Source of the DNA: Phanerochaete sordida
Taxonomy: Eukaryota > Basidiomycota > Agaricomycetes > Polyporales > Phanerochaetaceae
Assembly: GCA_019973155.2 (NCBI GenBank)
Contig: BPQB01000079.1
Location: forward strand, 62,001 to 126,000
Direction of reading: 5' to 3'
Length of the DNA stretch: 64,000 nucleotides
In this document: positions 33,675 through 44,640 of the stretch, piece after piece
How positions within the stretch are numbered: the first letter of the stretch is position 1
Layout: every line of letters starts with the position of its first letter
Notes under the pieces: model-generated
The model's input: only the letters and a program-made list of their open reading frames with translations
What the model was told of the DNA's origin: nothing
Database searches by the model: none
Position numbers and translations under genes: made by a program

Positions 33675-35544
33675 ATGATACCACCTCCGACGTTTTTGAG
33701 CGACTACGCCTATCGTTCATCCCGCACGGCGAACGACGAACAAGACACTGCAGTCGGAGCCAAGGAAATGTTGGGCCAGTGGCACCTCAATTCCCTCGGA
33801 CTTCTGCAGCGGCTCCCTCTTGAGCTCCTCGAGAATATCCTGCTGTATTCTGATGTGCTGACCATCATCCGTGCACAAGCGGTAAGGCTCATGTTCTATG
33901 CATAATATAGTCCAGCCACAGCTGATCAAACTTTCCAACTCGCGTCCCCGACAGGTCTCGCAGGCGTTCCTAGACATCGTCAAGACTTCGCTCGCCCTGC
34001 AATACAAAATCGAGTGCTACCTCGCAGACGTCACTGATACCCCAACCGGTAACCGCGTGGACCTCTCAGACCGCCGGCAGAAAGTCCGGCGGTGGCGGAA
34101 AGCCTGGAGCAGGCTGCACTGGTCCGAGAAGCATACCGTACCGTTTCGGACGCGTCAGACGGAGTCCGCACTATGCGTACACTACACTGTCCTCGGAGAC
34201 GCGTGCCTCGGCGAGGAGGGCACGTTCCAGTTCGTGCGTCAGTGCACCGAGCTGCGGCACGTGTCTGCCGAGCGGTGGACGATCAGTGGCCTCCCTGCGC
34301 TGGTCAAGCCAGAAGCCTGGACATTCGATGTCTCGCAAGATGTTCTCGCTATGCTCCAAATGTACGTACCGACTAGTTAGCCGCGCATAGTATATTTTGA
34401 CCAGCGTCGAATCATTTGCTTCATAGACATGACGGCACGACTCTCGTGGACATATGTTTCTTCTCATGCAAGACCGGGATACCGTTCCGAGAACATGGCC
34501 CTTCTAAGATCTCGCTGAACGCTCATAACGTCATCTTTCGCTCCCAGCTCGATGACTGGGACTTCAATATGCGGCTGTACGGCAATGTCATCAGCTTGCT
34601 AATATCACACGGCGTGAACGACGAAGAGCCGCATCGCGAGTTGTTCATCTTCAACTGGCATACTCGGGAAGTCATTCTGGTGAGCTACACATCCTATTCC
34701 GGGCTCTACCAATTTGCTGATGAGTAGTCGCGACTTGCAGGAGCTATTCTCAGAGCCGGATCACTCAGTCGCACTGCAAGACCTCGGATTCATTGACGAA
34801 GAACACATTTTGTGCGGAGGTACTGGAGACGATACAGATTGTATCGCCGTTATCAACCACCGTGCCGGACTCAAGTCCCGCATGGACTTCCACACGTTCA
34901 TACAATCCCATGCAATCCTCATCCTTTCCCTTCCCCCGTTATCCCCTGAGGCCATGTTCGGATTCCTGAACATCTGCTCCAGCCCTCGCTTCTCTTACAT
35001 ATCAGACTCCGGCATTTTTCGAGCACGGCGATCGGAGCCTCTCATCCTGATTGACCTGGGCATACGCCACGGCGACGAAGACCGACTGTACAACCTCATC
35101 ATACCCTCGCACGTCGTCCGTTCCCGCCTTAACGCCTCCAAAGCCGACCCGAACTTCTCGCGCAAGGTTTCGTGGGACCAGTGGGGCCTCGAGTCCCGCC
35201 TCTTCGAGCTGCCCATCGACCGCTTCGGCCAAGTCTCCGGCTCGCACTATCTCCTCGCGTCGCGCGTGACCCTCGGGCCGCGGGAGCACGAGCGGCTCGT
35301 CGTGTGCGATTTCGCACCCAAGCCCATTCTGCAGCACGCCGCCGCCGTCGAGGGTGCCGAGGTCGTGTGGCAGCACTCAGTGGAGGAGGGCGCCACTGGC
35401 CCGTGGGAGAGAAACATCGTCACCGCTGCGCCATACCAGGTCACCGTGTCGGACATCTCGATTACAAGATACGACCAGATTATTCTCATGCAGGACGGCA
35501 TTATCGTTATCCCATTTTCAGGTCAAGGGGTTTATGCCAGGTGA
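33675..35544 (+). CDS. F-box protein of a lineage-specific family, copy 1
   Basis: Probable SCF adaptor of about 550 residues. The start is MIPPPTFLSDYAYRSSRT at 33675. The F-box is LLQRLPLELLENILLYSDVL, then, after an intron, VSQAFLDIVKTSLALQYKIEC. The shared scaffold with the tandem copies at 53-59.6 kb is RRQKVRRWRKAWSRLHWSEK, WTFDVSQDVLAMLQ, VDICFFSCKTG, FNWHTREVIL, and near the end QDGIIVIP. Introns sit at the same three places as in the other copies (after the F-box LxxA, after LQM/LRM, and after the FNW block). It ends QGVYAR at 35544, without the LEIYxI end of the other three. It converges on the TPR-CHAT gene with a 228-base gap. The large C-terminal part is unrecognised. Confidence 0.78.
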
Positions 35545-35772
35545 ATATCATGCCGCTTGAGTCACTATAAGCACTGAAATAAACTTGCATAGTAGCTTCG
35601 ACTTCTACTCCTTCTAGAGGAGCACGTTACGATAACATTCGACGGAAGCACCCGAGTACCTCGCATAATACGTGCCACACCTTTGTTTTATCTGTACAAG
35701 TACAAGGCTAAATAATACACGAGCCTAACCCTTGTCAAGATAGTGAGGAACCCCTAGAGAAGCCAAGCTCAC

Positions 35773-38700
35773 CTATGCCCCGATGTGGACGAAATTTACC
35801 CATCTCTCCAGGTTGACCGTCTTGCTACGCCGCATCTCCTTGATGGCTGAGCAGTACGCTCTCGCGGCTCTCTTGAACCCGACTTCGTTCGGGCGCGGAA
35901 GCGCTCCCCCGTCTGCGAAGATCGCGCCGTAGAAGAGGTTCGCGAACGTCGGACCATCATCGTCCTGCATCTGCCACATCGTCCCGATGACGCTACTGAA
36001 GCCCGAAAACTGCATCGCCGCGGCGAGGTGCAGCACCTCCTCCGTCGCGCTGTCCTGCGTCTGCTCCGCGGTGTGGCAGGCGGACAGGACGGCCAGCTCT
36101 GCGTTCTGCAGGCCGCCTTTGATGCCGATGACGTCCAGCAAGGTGAGTCGCTCGGTAGCCGAGAGGATGAACGCTGAGTTGAAGGGCGCGCCTGCTTCCA
36201 GCGTGCCGTGGCAGGCAAAGTGCGCCCACGGCCGCTCCGCGAGGCCTGTCATCACAACGTCGCGATTGCAGTCGCCGCCCATGGCCAGCGATAGGCCGTC
36301 CTTCTCGGGGAAATGCGCTCGAAGGACGTCAACCTCCGCGCTGACTTCTTTAAGGGACTTGTCCAGCAGCGCGACGCCGAGCAGGCTTCGAGATTCTGAA
36401 GAGTCTTGGCTCCTTGTTGCGCGAGCTGCGATGAGTGCGGCGAGAGTTGGGGTGTATGAAGGGACGTATAGGTCCTGCAGATGCACCTTGGCTTTCGACG
36501 ACTTCACCTGGAGCATGTCGAGCGGGCCTGCGGCGTGCAAGGGCAGCGCAGAAACAACGGAAGTTGGACACCACCAAATCCTCGACCCTTCCTCAACCCC
36601 TAGCACTTGCAGCTTCGCCAGGACCGGCGCGACGAGGAGCTCCCCGAGCTCCTGCAGCGTCCTGCGGAGGGCTCGATCGTATTTCTTCGCGTTCTTCCTC
36701 AGCGTCTTCCGCGCCTCCGCAAGCTCATTGACCATTTCGACGGCTCGTTCGTAGAAATCACTGGACAGCTCGACGCAGCTGAGAGCGTCTCCAGGACCCA
36801 GAATGAGAGCATCCGAACGGTACTTGCTGTGATTGACGATGATGACGGGACCCTCGGCGGAGACCACTCTGAGCTTCTCGTAAGGCGGGAGCCTAAGGAA
36901 CTCCGGGTACCTCTCGCGGATTTTCTCGACGACGTGATCCAGCTCGGCCGACAGGCGACGCTTCGTCTCTAGCATCGTGCCGTACGGGTCGCTAACCCCC
37001 GCTTCGGATGTCGGTGCGGACGAGAACGGGTTCGCAGAGGTGCCGATCGCTTCCAATGCGCGGCTCTTCTCCAGAAATCCGGTACGCAGGTGCGCGAGTT
37101 CGGCATCTTCTGCGAGCTCATCGAGAGGCGTTCGCAGGCGGCGGACTTGAGACCAGAGTAGAGCTCTCCCCTGCTCGAGCATCTCTACGGCGAGTCTGAG
37201 ATCGCCTTGATTGATTGCGAATGCTGCGGCGTCGAGAGGAATCGAGCCCTGCACCCGAGTGACTTCGTGTTGCATATCGAGGGTAGGGGCGATGGCAAGG
37301 TTGCGTTCTGACAGCTCGAAGCAAGCTCGATAACCATCGAGCGTTGAAGGATGCCCATTAGAGTGCGCTAGCTGTGCCCACAGCATTGCAGACCGTAGCT
37401 GTTGTAGCCGGTTTAGCACTGGTTCCGATAGTGCACTGGATGAAAGCAAAGTAAAGCATGTAAGCAGAGTCCTGGGCAGGATGGAGAATCGATTGCACCT
37501 CTCCTTTGCAGACCGAATGGCTTCCAAGATATCTTTACTGTCTCCAGATTTGTCGTATCTTTTGCAAAGAGACAAGGCAAGATCGTGAAGTACGCGCAGT
37601 CGTTCTGGGTGACCTTGTTCCGGAGGATACGACGAAAGCATATTGCGCGCAAGATCAACGCTCTCGTCAAGGTCCTGCTCTTCTCCTCGCGCATCGTATC
37701 TGAGAAGTAGGGCATCGATCAAATCGTTGTTGAGAGCAAGGTGTATGGGGGACTGGTCAGGACGGGCAGCAAGGGTCTGACGGAAGTAGCCGATGGCTTT
37801 GTTAAGATCTTCTGGATCCTTTGTCTGCGCGTACTTGAGCTGGTAGCACCAAGCAAAGTTGTAGACGTTGTAAGGGCGAGCAGCGTGTTCAAGTGGGCAG
37901 GAAAGAAGGGCATCTTCTCCATACTCCATGCACGCTTTGAGGTCCTCTGGGTCTCTGGTCTGCTTTAACCGAAAGCAGAGAGCCGCCGTCATGGAGGTCA
38001 AGAGGGAGCCGCGCATGGGGGAGCCATGAGGACATAGTGCAAGAGCTTCGTGGAGAAATTCGATACCGCGCGTCGAGTCTTGAAGTTGTCCCATCTGGAT
38101 GAACCGCTCGCCCAAGGACGAGGCAAGAGTAGCCAGATTCCCCAAGCGACCTGGATGATCCTTTGGACAGAGCGACAGAGCTTCGTAGCCATACTTGATG
38201 CCGTCACTGATATCGTCCAGATTTCCAGTCCAGTGAAAGCGAGCCGATAGACCGCCCGCAAGAGCCAAAATGCAGGACATTCGGATAGGTGATTCCGCTG
38301 CGTCAGGTGCAAGCTCCAGCGTTTTCTGAAACAGTGAGAGAGCCTCGTTTAGATCGTCGGTGTGCCCGTTGATCATGAACCTTGACATGATAGACTGGGC
38401 AAGACTGCCCAAAATGAAGATGCGACCGGCATGACCAGGAGGGCAAAGAGCCAGAGCCTCGTAGCCGAACGATATACTCTTGTTCAGATCTTCACGGCTG
38501 CCGGTGGTGAAAGCACGTTCCCCGAGACTGGAAGCTAGGTCCGAGGTTAAGTGGGATATGGCAGAGGATGGCCCCGAGGTACCAGAATACAGGGAAATAG
38601 CCTCTTGGAAACACGAGATGGAAAGCTCCATATCCTCCGGCTTGCCGTGTAGATGATAGCGAGATGCCAGCGATGTGGCCAAGGTACCTAACGCCTCCGA

Positions 38701-41355
38701 GCGACCGGGATGCGCAGCAGGAAGGAGAGACAAACAGGATTGCCCGTGCTCTATGCTCTTGTGCAGATCCTCCTCGCGACCGGTGACATTATAGCGGTCG
38801 TGAAGGGCGGTCGCAAGCCCCAGCAACAGTCCTATTCGCAGAGAAGAATCCGAGGAGCAGCATGTAAGAGCTTCCTCGAAATGGTTCACTGACTGCTGAA
38901 GTTCTTCTTGGCTCCCAGTTTCCCGGGATCGTTGGCCCAGCAACGAAGCCAGGTTCCCTAGCGTTTCGGCACGTGCGGGATGACCAGGAGGATGAAATTC
39001 AACGGCTTGCCGCGAGTATTCGACAGGACTGTCCACAGTCGCTTTGCTAGTTTGTCTGGTAAACGTGGATCGTTCTGCCAGGACCCTCGCCAGACCGGAC
39101 ATGAGCTGGGGGCGAGCAGGAAATTGGGGCGGGCAGAGGGCGAGTGCGTCGCGGAAACATTGGGCAGACATGTCTAAGTCTTGCAGATCAGCGGAGAGGA
39201 CAAATCGTGCATTATGGTACTCTGCGAGATGCCCCAACAGGCTCGGATGGAGAAGACTTGTTGGTGGGCAAAGTGAGATGGCGGTTAAGGTGAGTTCCTT
39301 GGACCGATTGAGGTCCTCTTGCTCTCCAGTTCGACCATAACGGACAGCCAGGGCATGAGAGAGACACATCAGCAAACCAGAGCGGGCGTTACAGCTGGAG
39401 GGACACGAAGCAACAGCTTCCTCCGCACGGCTGAGGGCTAAGTCCAGATCTTCCGCCCTTCCGCCCAGCACGAACCGGATTCCAGACAAGGGCGAAAGTC
39501 CGCCCAAGAGGGCACAGCGATGCAGATGTCGAGGCGGGCAAGAGTCTAGCGCGGCTTGTCCCAGCTCGGCGGCTCGCTGGAGCAAATCACGTCGACCCGA
39601 ATGACTGAAGGCGACGAGGGCGGCCGTCGTCAAGCATGTGACTAATAGGATGTGGTCGGTTGCGCCTGGTGCGCAGCAAGTCAAACCGTCCTGGCAATAT
39701 TTAATCGCCATGCGAAGATCTGTCGTATCTCCTGCGTACACGAAACGGTTGCCGAATGAGGACGCTAGGCTGTTGAGGATCATCGCGCGGTGGCGATTAC
39801 CCTGCCCGCAGGCCGCCAGAGCGTCGTTTGCTCGCGAAACACTCTCCTCCAAGGCTGCGCTGCTTCCGAGCCACATGGACCGGAAGAGGAGCGAAGTTGC
39901 TAGTCTCCCTAAAGCGATGGGGCGAAGCGTGGATCTGGGAGGCAGTAGTGCAACCGTGCTGCGGAGGGCTTCGATTCCGTCATCCAGGTCACCAGACTCA
40001 GCCTTGAAGATGAAACGTGTCCACTTCGCGACCGCGAGACTGATGATGGAGCGAGCATGGTCCGGATGACGGGAAGGGCGGAGGGAGAGAGCTTCTGTGC
40101 CGAGCAAGATGCTCGCGTCCAAGTCCTCCTCTCGACTGAAGTCGCGTGTGAATCGCTCTACCAGAGCAGGAACAAGGATGTTGAGTAGGTAGGGGCGAGA
40201 GGGCATCTCGGGTGAGCAGAGAGCGAGAGCTTCGCGAGCCAAGGCGATTGATTCTTCCAGGTCTTCCGGCTTTCCCGCATGTTCGTACCTCGCCAACAGC
40301 GCAGCGGCTACAGCGCTCAGCGCGAGAATGCGTTGCATGTCACTTGCGGCGCACAGGCGGATGTGTTCTCGTGCATGACCTATAGCCGCGTCGAGGTCGG
40401 CAATGTCCCCGCGCTGCTCGTATCGAATGAACAACGCTCGTGATAGAGCGTGCAGTGCCGACGGTCGACCTGAAGAGTCCGTGGAGCAGTACTCAAGCGA
40501 TTCTTCGGCAAATACCATGGCTTGGTCGAGCTCATCGGACGCGCCTGTTTGCGCGAAGCTAACGAGCAACGTTGCAGTGAGGGTCCCGGTGAGCGGCAAG
40601 CGGTCGTGGTGTTCTGGGTCGAAGAGCGACAAGGCTTCGCGGCCTCTATCGACTGCGTCGTGCAGGTCTTCGCCTTCGCCAAGGTGCGAGAAGCGGGTAC
40701 GCAGTACGTTGGACAGCAGGAGCACATATAGGTAACGGTCGGGATGACCGGGGGGATGGAAAAGAAGTGCCTTTTTGCTGACCGCGCCTGCCTCTTGTAA
40801 GTCAGTGGCTTGCCCTGTGAGTTCGAAGCGGTGAAGGAGAGACTCGGCTGATATGCGAAAGAGAGCCGGGAGGCGGTGATCTGTGGAGGGCAATGTAGAG
40901 ATGGCTTCATGTGCTGCGGATATGGCGTCTTCCAGATCTTCCCGTTCACGTGTGCGAGACCAGCGAGAGATCAGGGCAGAAGAGAGCTGGATCAATTGCT
41001 CTGGTCGATCGACGCCGACAGTAACTCCATATGACAGGATTTGGCGGGCGGAAGCTATGTTGCGATCGTCGTCGGCAGGAGAAGATGATTGAGAGATGAA
41101 TCCACGCAAGACCTTGGACCCGTGCTGCTGTAGGACGAGTTGGTTTACGACGACAAAGTTGAAAGCCCTAGTCCACCACGCAGTCGCCCATCGCAGAATC
41201 CCCATACTGCTTATGCAGTCAGCATCAACAGTCACGATAGCTGTTAAACGTGACGCACGTGGGTACGAGGGGAGTCTGCCTAAGTCCGCTCCGTCACGAG
41301 TGTTGCGGTAGCGTAGGGTTTGCGCTTCGTAGGCACGGTACTTGAAGGTTGGCAC
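35773..41355 (-). CDS. TPR-CHAT caspase-like protease candidate, 1860 residues
   Basis: One uninterrupted frame of 1860 codons. From about residue 130 to 1400 it is made of some 25 repeats of roughly 50 residues with the pattern EDLxxAI...REALxLCPPxHPxRxxxLxxLAxxLxxRF, a tetratricopeptide-type array. After a helical linker the C-terminus is a CHAT domain: PVIIVNHSKYRSDALILG, then SFLLG-like strands, HFACHG with putative catalytic His at residue 1716, and LAVLSACHTAE with putative catalytic Cys at residue 1760, then SSVIGTMWQMQDDDGP. The CHAT fold is shared with separase and caspases, so peptidase activity is inferred, not shown. The start at 41355 is uncertain: MGILRWATAW at 41205 is possible. 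The lack of introns is unusual for this window. Confidence 0.88.
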   Translation of the reverse strand: MPTFKYRAYEAQTLRYRNTRDGADLGRLPSYPRASRLTAIVTVDADCISSMGILRWATAWWTRAFNFVVVNQLVLQQHGSKVLRGFISQSSSPADDDRNIASARQILSYGVTVGVDRPEQLIQLSSALISRWSRTREREDLEDAISAAHEAISTLPSTDHRLPALFRISAESLLHRFELTGQATDLQEAGAVSKKALLFHPPGHPDRYLYVLLLSNVLRTRFSHLGEGEDLHDAVDRGREALSLFDPEHHDRLPLTGTLTATLLVSFAQTGASDELDQAMVFAEESLEYCSTDSSGRPSALHALSRALFIRYEQRGDIADLDAAIGHAREHIRLCAASDMQRILALSAVAAALLARYEHAGKPEDLEESIALAREALALCSPEMPSRPYLLNILVPALVERFTRDFSREEDLDASILLGTEALSLRPSRHPDHARSIISLAVAKWTRFIFKAESGDLDDGIEALRSTVALLPPRSTLRPIALGRLATSLLFRSMWLGSSAALEESVSRANDALAACGQGNRHRAMILNSLASSFGNRFVYAGDTTDLRMAIKYCQDGLTCCAPGATDHILLVTCLTTAALVAFSHSGRRDLLQRAAELGQAALDSCPPRHLHRCALLGGLSPLSGIRFVLGGRAEDLDLALSRAEEAVASCPSSCNARSGLLMCLSHALAVRYGRTGEQEDLNRSKELTLTAISLCPPTSLLHPSLLGHLAEYHNARFVLSADLQDLDMSAQCFRDALALCPPQFPARPQLMSGLARVLAERSTFTRQTSKATVDSPVEYSRQAVEFHPPGHPARAETLGNLASLLGQRSRETGSQEELQQSVNHFEEALTCCSSDSSLRIGLLLGLATALHDRYNVTGREEDLHKSIEHGQSCLSLLPAAHPGRSEALGTLATSLASRYHLHGKPEDMELSISCFQEAISLYSGTSGPSSAISHLTSDLASSLGERAFTTGSREDLNKSISFGYEALALCPPGHAGRIFILGSLAQSIMSRFMINGHTDDLNEALSLFQKTLELAPDAAESPIRMSCILALAGGLSARFHWTGNLDDISDGIKYGYEALSLCPKDHPGRLGNLATLASSLGERFIQMGQLQDSTRGIEFLHEALALCPHGSPMRGSLLTSMTAALCFRLKQTRDPEDLKACMEYGEDALLSCPLEHAARPYNVYNFAWCYQLKYAQTKDPEDLNKAIGYFRQTLAARPDQSPIHLALNNDLIDALLLRYDARGEEQDLDESVDLARNMLSSYPPEQGHPERLRVLHDLALSLCKRYDKSGDSKDILEAIRSAKERCNRFSILPRTLLTCFTLLSSSALSEPVLNRLQQLRSAMLWAQLAHSNGHPSTLDGYRACFELSERNLAIAPTLDMQHEVTRVQGSIPLDAAAFAINQGDLRLAVEMLEQGRALLWSQVRRLRTPLDELAEDAELAHLRTGFLEKSRALEAIGTSANPFSSAPTSEAGVSDPYGTMLETKRRLSAELDHVVEKIRERYPEFLRLPPYEKLRVVSAEGPVIIVNHSKYRSDALILGPGDALSCVELSSDFYERAVEMVNELAEARKTLRKNAKKYDRALRRTLQELGELLVAPVLAKLQVLGVEEGSRIWWCPTSVVSALPLHAAGPLDMLQVKSSKAKVHLQDLYVPSYTPTLAALIAARATRSQDSSESRSLLGVALLDKSLKEVSAEVDVLRAHFPEKDGLSLAMGGDCNRDVVMTGLAERPWAHFACHGTLEAGAPFNSAFILSATERLTLLDVIGIKGGLQNAELAVLSACHTAEQTQDSATEEVLHLAAAMQFSGFSSVIGTMWQMQDDDGPTFANLFYGAIFADGGALPRPNEVGFKRAARAYCSAIKEMRRSKTVNLERWVNFVHIGA

Positions 41356-42579
41356 TGGCAGGTTGCTCGGCGAAGGTCACTGCTATGCAAACGTGCTATT
41401 GAGCCTGGAAGCAGGATTTGTCAGTATGTGCGAAAGCGAAGGGCGGTCCAAAGCGAAGAGGTCATTGACCTACACTGCGTTTTGGAGATGGACGAGAGAG
41501 CGAGGAGCATTTGCATGTTTTCTTGGCAGGCTAAACTGCGTGGGAGATGGCGGAGGACCCTTTCCAAACTTCTTTGCATGAGACGCGCGCGCGACGCCGC
41601 TTGGACACATCTAGAGAAGCTGATCATGTCCTTCCCGCTGTTACCGTGTAAGGCGGTTCCCAAGACAGGCACAGAACGAACCTAAATCTCCAAAGAGCTA
41701 AATGCACGACAGGGAACTTGCAGGCTCTCGGGATTTCTGTTGTACTGTATGGCAGCAGGCCGCTGTTTGCATCGAACGGATGAAGTTGGAGAACTCACTG
41801 GATCTATGCACTCTCTCCGCCTGGGGAAGCAGACAGGAAGTGGAACGCGTCGTGATCCGCGTCAAATTGCGGGAGCACAAGCTGCACAGGAATCGCCGCG
41901 AGTCGATGCCAAGGTTCGGCCAGACCTGAGGCTTTGGTGCGGCGTACCTGCAATGGAAGCTTAACAACGAGATGGCTGGGGTCTGGAACCTGTGTGATTC
42001 ACGATCTCATGACTTCTCAAACGGACAGAGAGGTGGCGCCAGCATTAGAATCTGCGCACGATTAACGCAGATTTTGATTTTGGGACCCCATCTTCAGCTA
42101 CAAAGCTCACGGAGCATTCGAAGTTCGGTTCGTTCTATGCGGCCGCCTGGTGCACAGAGACCTGCCCATCTTTCGCTGCTTGATCAACGACACCGACATG
42201 ACAGCCCTGACAGCGTCGCCAGAAAGTAGCAAGTTGTGGGAGCGAATACCTAACAATGCGGCCGTAATTAGCACGGCGATACGTCGAAAAGGAAGGATTG
42301 ACATACCATATGGTCGTTAATGTGTCTTCGGCGGGAGGCTCGGTGCGAGATTGATGACGAGAAGCTATGGTGCACAGGACGATCGACTTCGACGTCGGGC
42401 GACAGAGCCTGGGCGAATAGGTGGGGCGAAAACGCGACAAATCAACGAGATCTGAGGCGCGACGTCGCGCGCAACAGTTCCTACGAAGTGGTATCAAGCA
42501 GGAATGGTAGTTTCAGAAAGCGCTACGCACCAGGCCGAAGGACAGAGTCGATGATTATCAACGTGATGGCTGAGAAAAG
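41356..42579. other. intergenic, upstream of the TPR-CHAT gene
   Basis: I see no gene. Short ORFs on both strands lack domains and consistent splicing. It may carry the TPR-CHAT promoter and leader. Confidence 0.45.
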
Positions 42580-43455
42580 CGCATGCTAGTTCCTCGCTCG
42601 CGCGAGTACTAATCCTGAGGACCACGGAAAGGTCTGCGTCAGGACAGCCGCGGACAAGTGATTTGGCGCCACGGCCGTCCCTCCCTCAGGATGGTGCCAG
42701 CTGCCCGCGAACGCTTCTGTCAAAGCAGATGTCAGCCCCGACTCGCGAGTGATCAAAGTATGAGGGTACTCACGATGTTCACGCGGTGACACCGCCGACC
42801 GGGCGAGGGGGGCCAGGCCCTCCCCCGGTCCTTGTTGTCGCGCCTCTGGAGCTAGAAAATCTCGGTGGGAAAGTAGAGTGAGCGTAGGCCGATAAAGAAG
42901 AGAAGGCTCGAAAACCCAGGTCGGCCAACCCAGCGGCACCCGATGAAGGCCTCCCCAAGGCACACCTCGATGTCCACGTCGGTCTTCAGCAGTGAGGGTC
43001 GTGGCGTGCTAGCTGCGGGGGCAAGGGGAGCAAAAAGGTCAACGAGCAGGGCAGCCTCTAGAGATCCCGAAGTATTATGCCCGAAGGCTTAGATATTATA
43101 ATGTGTCCGAGTCCAAGGCAGACACGAGTCCTGTTTTTCATTTTTCTCTTTTAAAATGTTTTTGTGCGCTTCATATTTTCCGAAGAAAGTTCCATCCAAG
43201 GGCAGAAGGACACCGACCTCGGGAACGCTCTCCTTGAGAGAGGCCCGGAGGGCGGGACATACGCCAGCGACTCGCGGATACCAGCCAGACACGGAGGCGC
43301 GAATTCCATGTCAGCGGCCCTACGAGAATTACGCATCGGTGTCAGCCTTCTGGGGCCAAGCCCCACCTGCGGCGTCCTCGGAGCCTTGAGCTCCTCAACC
43401 CAGGCCTCGCCCATCCGAAGCGATCCAGAAAGCGAAGCGAAAAGGAAGCGGACGC
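42580..43455 (-). repeat. cassette 3' region and tail, copy C
   Basis: Read on the minus strand, this follows the small protein at 43456. The first part resembles 20948-21390 (GGGCTTGGCCCCAG, GGACTCGGAC). The tail starts near 43012 after CCCCCGCAG and ends at about 42580 with CATGCGCT. It has a probable 57-base intron (42773-42717), the complementary pair at 42692-42684 and 42620-42612, and the GNRA hairpin (loop GCGA) at 42611-42587. The inner GCGCCA/TGGCGC pairing seen in the other copies has a mismatch here (TGACGC). The middle part (about 42990-42850) is more diverged than the ends. The tail frame again ends in TAG inside the hairpin. Confidence 0.75.
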
Positions 43456-43863
43456 TCAGAAGAGGTCCGCACGCACCGCCGCAATATGCGCCCTCGCCTC
43501 CAACATCTCAAACCCTTCACGACGGTACTTGATCTCGGGACGGGCGGCGGCGATCGCGAGGGGAACGAGTTTGAGCGGGTAGCTGGGCGTCGGGAAGTCG
43601 ACCTCGGGCGCGGGGGTCGGGTCGGGAATCATGCGAACGGAGTGGTAGACAATGTCGGGGTTGCGTCGCGCTTCAGACAGGGAGATGAGGCCGGAGAATG
43701 TCGTATAGCAGGCGGGGTTGCGAGAGTTGGTGGACGTGCTGATGCGGTCGGCGGCCTCGATGGTGACGGCGGAGGTGGCCGCAAGGGAAGAGGCGGAAGT
43801 GGAGGGGGAGATGGTGTCCTTCGACCCGCGAAGAACGTTACGGATGGCAGCAAAGCGAGGCAT
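43456..43863 (-). CDS. small cassette protein, copy C (135 residues)
   Basis: Start MPRFAAIRNVLRGSKDT at 43863; an upstream in-frame stretch to 44052 exists, but conservation with copy B begins at this ATG. It shares with copy B the N-terminal 16 residues, LISLSEA, IVYHSVRMIPDPTPAP and the end YRREGFEMLEARAHIAAVR plus ADLF. The middle (SAVTIEAADRISTSTNSRN) is unrelated in detail but similarly Ser/Thr-rich. No known domain. A TATA-like TATATACA lies at about 43965-43972 upstream. It is in inverted orientation relative to copies A and B. Confidence 0.68.
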   Translation of the reverse strand: MPRFAAIRNVLRGSKDTISPSTSASSLAATSAVTIEAADRISTSTNSRNPACYTTFSGLISLSEARRNPDIVYHSVRMIPDPTPAPEVDFPTPSYPLKLVPLAIAAARPEIKYRREGFEMLEARAHIAAVRADLF

Positions 43864-44640
43864 TATGTATGAGAATACGGGTGGGGTGATGTAAGGTAGG
43901 GAGTGCGGTGGTAGTGGTAAGAGCGCAAGGTATAGTGGGGAAACGAGAATGCCTGGCGGCATCCTATATACACTCGAGGTGGCTGACTTGGATCGTGGCT
44001 GTAGCGTCAGCCTCGCGGGAGAAGGTGAAGTTAGGGCCGAGATCTGGTCCATAGAGATTAAAATACGTACCTCCTATTCTGAGAAGGAGCCTGGTTGCGG
44101 CTGACGCATTGCAATAAGGTAGTCTATCGGCCCTTCGCGCTCCTATGTCATGCTCATGCTTGGAGTGGGCTCCTTAGAAACTTAAGCTGGCCATTCAGTA
44201 GGCTCGATCGTATTTCTGAGCTGATTGAACGTACAGGGATCCGTGGCGTCGAGCATTATTAGGATGCTCAAAACTCAGAGGTTAACGAGTCCTCCAGTCT
44301 TGAACTTCCTGTCAGGTAAATTGCACTGCTAGTAGAAATAGCCTGACCTCGCGAATGCACGTCAGAATTGGAATAAAAAAACGTGCATACGTGCTCACCA
44401 TCGCAGGTTTAATGAGGGCAGAGAATGCCAAGGCCCTGAGAAACGCGCTGATCGCCATGTAGAAAGTCGCACGACAGCGAGACATGTAACCTTTGTTCTG
44501 CTTTGACGGGTACGCAGGTGACGACCACTCCGAATTTCCATTTCCTGATCCAATTATACGATTGAACCTTCTGATACAAAACTCACAGACTATGTGAACG
44601 CAGATCTGGACGTATGCCCGAGCAACCCTCTGGTCGAGGC
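43864..44640. other. intergenic between cassette C and P450 no. 2
   Basis: This holds the upstream region of cassette C and the 3' flank of P450 no. 2. A minus-strand frame (44312-44944) overlaps the P450 end and shows no domain of its own. No separate gene is supported. Confidence 0.45.

Noticed and set aside
39638..40069. Plus-strand frames antisense to the TPR-CHAT gene
   Set aside because: They mirror the regular TPR repeats on the coding strand and have no independent features.
42586..42640. CTGAGGA followed by GGAAA in the cassette tail, matching the hammerhead core CUGANGA...GAAA
   Set aside because: It lies on the strand opposite to the cassette ORF, only about five bases separate the two motifs, so no stem II can form, and the third stem is absent.
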